From the NCBI GenBank assembly GCA_038253325.1, contig JBBSHE010000055.1, positions 1 to 16,430 on the forward strand: 16,430 bases of DNA, in the 5' to 3' direction. Every line of letters begins with the position of its first letter. The first letter of the stretch is position 1. Origin of the DNA: JBBSHE01 sp038253325. GTDB taxonomy: Bacteria > Actinomycetota > Actinomycetes > Propionibacteriales > Nocardioidaceae. Below the pieces are notes generated by a model. The model saw only the letters and a list, made by a program, of their open reading frames with translations. It did no database searches and was not told the DNA's origin. Below, piece by piece: positions 15,716-16,430 of the stretch. Both the position numbers and the translations under genes were made by a program.

Positions 15716-15940
15716 CATGCTCCCTCGACACGAGGCGCGGCGTCTCCGCACCTGGCGACGAAGGGACGAACCGGCCATCTGGCCGACTCCGCGGTACCAC
15801 CCTCCTTGGCCGGTCCAGCTCGCCTCGAACGGTCCGGCCCACTCATTGGTCGCTGCCGCCGGTTCTAGTGAGCCCGTACGGGGGCCGTTCTTCCGGCAAC
15901 TCCGAGGTGATGGCCTCATCGACGTCGTGCAGCGCGCACA
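15716..15940 (-). promoter_or_regulatory. T-box riboswitch (translational, ultrashort Stem I) of ileS
   Basis: Read on the minus strand, this leader contains the exact T-box AGGGTGGTACCGCG (15790-15803), which binds the free CCA end of uncharged tRNA. Upstream is a short hairpin GAGG/CCTC (15904-15917) whose 6-base loop CCATCA holds an ATC isoleucine codon (15909-15911), the specifier. Stem II is GTTGCCGG with CCGGCGGC (15893-15900, 15855-15862). Stem III is a long hairpin (15808-15839) closed by GGCCGG/CCGGCC. After the T-box, CGTCCCTTCG (15759-15768) can pair with the T-box AGGG, or with the ileS Shine-Dalgarno CGAGGGA (15721-15727) with one bulge. There is no terminator U-run. Uncharged tRNA-Ile would therefore free the ribosome site and turn translation on. 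Confidence 0.92.
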
Positions 15941-15946
15941 AGTGTA
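15941..15946 (-). promoter_or_regulatory. Candidate -10 box for ileS leader transcript
   Basis: TACACT on the minus strand fits TANNNT and lies just upstream of the T-box Stem I, so transcription would start near 15934. No recognisable -35 lies 16-19 bp upstream. Position relative to the riboswitch is the main support. Confidence 0.35.
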
Positions 15947-16068
15947 GGCGGTACCCACCAGCGCGGGCCAGGCGATTTGATCGATGCCCGTTGACGCCGC
16001 CGGCAACTCGTGCCGTCACCGTCCGCGCGTGATGTCGGCGAGCGCCGAGCCCGCGCGCGTGGCGGTCA
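15947..16068. other. Divergent intergenic core between ileS and the Lys-rich gene
   Basis: This is the remaining part of the 420-bp gap between the divergent starts of ileS and the Lys/Ala-rich gene. I see no gene, no clear terminator and no RNA in it. A TTGACG at 15991-15996 on the plus strand has no matching -10. It presumably holds upstream promoter DNA for both directions. Confidence 0.4.
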
Positions 16069-16097
16069 TTGAATGCAGAACGGCGGCGGCATATCCT
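16069..16097 (+). promoter_or_regulatory. Candidate promoter of the Lys/Ala-rich gene
   Basis: TTGAAT (16069-16074) and TATCCT (16092-16097) are separated by exactly 17 bp, a good sigma-70/SigA-type arrangement in an otherwise GC-rich region. Transcription would start near 16104, about 35 bases before the ATG at 16139. Confidence 0.6.
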
Positions 16098-16138
16098 CAG
16101 CCGCACGTCTGCGACGGTCGCTGATCAGAAAGGCCGCT

Positions 16139-16430
16139 ATGCCTGCCTCACGGACCGCTGCCGGGAAGGCAGCGGCCAAGAAAGCCCCGGCCAGGAAAGC
16201 TCCGGCCAAGAAGGCCTCGGCGACCCCGCCAGACGACAAGGTGGCCAAGAAGGCTCCGGTCAAGAAAGCCCCGGCGAAGAAGGTCCCGGCGCAGGCAGTG
16301 GCTCCGGCGAAGAAGACAGCGCCGGCCAAGAAGGCTGCGGCGAAGAAGACAGCGCCGGCCAAGAAGGCTGCGGCGAAGAAGACAGCGCCGGCCAAGAAGG
16401 CTGCGGCGAAGAAGACAGCGCCGGCCAAGA
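16139..16430 (+). CDS. Lys/Ala/Pro-rich histone H1-like protein, N-terminal part (3'-truncated)
   Basis: The open reading frame starts at ATG 16139, preceded by AAAGG (16129-16133) with a 5-base spacer, and has no stop before the window ends (97 codons seen). The product is almost only Lys, Ala and Pro, with A-P-A-K-K and A-A-A-K-K units resembling histone H1 tails. It is strongly basic and probably binds nucleic acid. In Streptomyces the gene after ileS encodes a TraR/DksA-type zinc-finger protein with a similar Lys/Ala-rich N-terminus, as I recall. This may therefore be the tail-like front of such a protein, but no zinc-finger part lies in the window. A mycobacterial-style nucleoid protein is the other option. 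The opposite strand is open over the same region but reads as an Ala/Phe/Gly repeat shadow. Confidence 0.75.
   Translation, partial: MPASRTAAGKAAAKKAPARKAPAKKASATPPDDKVAKKAPVKKAPAKKVPAQAVAPAKKTAPAKKAAAKKTAPAKKAAAKKTAPAKKAAAKKTAPAK
16310..16430 (+). repeat. 33-bp perfect tandem repeat within the Lys-rich gene
   Basis: Units start at 16310, 16343, 16376 and 16409; the fourth is cut by the window end after 22 bases. Each unit encodes K-K-T-A-P-A-K-K-A-A-A, and the copies are identical at the DNA level, including synonymous sites. Upstream (16160-16309) the same theme continues in degenerate form. Identity at wobble positions points to recent duplication by slippage or recombination. Confidence 0.95.

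Noticed and set aside
15948..15960. A second T-box-like string on the minus strand (GGTGGGTACCGCC).
   Set aside because: It lies upstream of Stem I, has an extra G in the core, and lacks the partner strands of an antisequestrator. Probably coincidence.
15716..16006. A 97-codon in-frame upstream extension of ileS.
   Set aside because: It covers the T-box riboswitch and has no IleRS homology; the ribosome site at 15720-15726 and the family N-terminus fix the start at 15715.
16066..16428. Minus-strand open frame encoding a hydrophobic Ala/Phe/Gly repeat protein.
   Set aside because: It is the antisense image of the Lys/Ala-rich repeat gene (AAG codons read as CTT/TTC-type on the other strand). 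The plus strand has a promoter and ribosome site and the expected gene context.

Overview
The window is a high-GC stretch of a division and cell wall (dcw) gene cluster. The order is murF-mraY-murD-ftsW-murG-murC-ftsQ-ftsZ-pgeF-yggS-sepF-yggT-divIVA, followed by ileS on the opposite strand and the start of a Lys/Ala-rich gene. Several features point to Actinomycetota: no ftsA between ftsQ and ftsZ, SepF with an actinobacterial FtsZ C-terminal peptide, a Wag31-type DivIVA, an actinobacterial MraY C-terminus, and a type 2 IleRS behind a translational T-box. I lean towards a deep, uncultured branch such as Acidimicrobiia, but that is inference. Both ends are cut: murF lacks its 5' part and the last gene runs off the end inside a tandem repeat, so this may be a whole contig.

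Positions 1-7904 encode the cytoplasmic and lipid-linked steps of peptidoglycan precursor synthesis (MurF, MraY, MurD, MurG, MurC), the septal glycosyltransferase FtsW and the divisome protein FtsQ. Most junctions are 4-bp stop/start overlaps (ATGA or TTGA), which indicates one translationally coupled operon. murF carries an apparent one-base frameshift in a C6G7 run.

Positions 7905-12564 hold an AT-richer regulatory region, ftsZ, pgeF, yggS, sepF, yggT and divIVA. FtsZ makes the ring, SepF tethers it to the membrane through the FtsZ C-terminal peptide, and DivIVA/Wag31 organises polar growth. PgeF would remove mis-made peptidoglycan precursors, but here it lacks one of its three conserved metal-ligand residues. 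Candidate internal promoters precede yggT (leaderless arrangement) and divIVA.

Positions 12548-15940 on the minus strand carry ileS, convergent with divIVA and overlapping it by 17 bp. Its leader is a well-defined T-box riboswitch: ATC specifier in a hairpin loop, T-box, and an anti-Shine-Dalgarno element. The IleRS has G-V-H-H instead of H-x-G-H in its first signature motif, a variant linked to very high mupirocin resistance. From 16069 on, a promoter and ribosome site lead into a Lys/Ala/Pro-rich, histone H1-like open reading frame built of 33-bp perfect repeats.

No mobile elements, CRISPR arrays, tRNA or rRNA genes were seen. The cluster itself is ordinary. The second-look items are the GXHH IleRS with its T-box, the substituted PgeF, the ftsZ upstream element, the murF frameshift and the terminal repeat.
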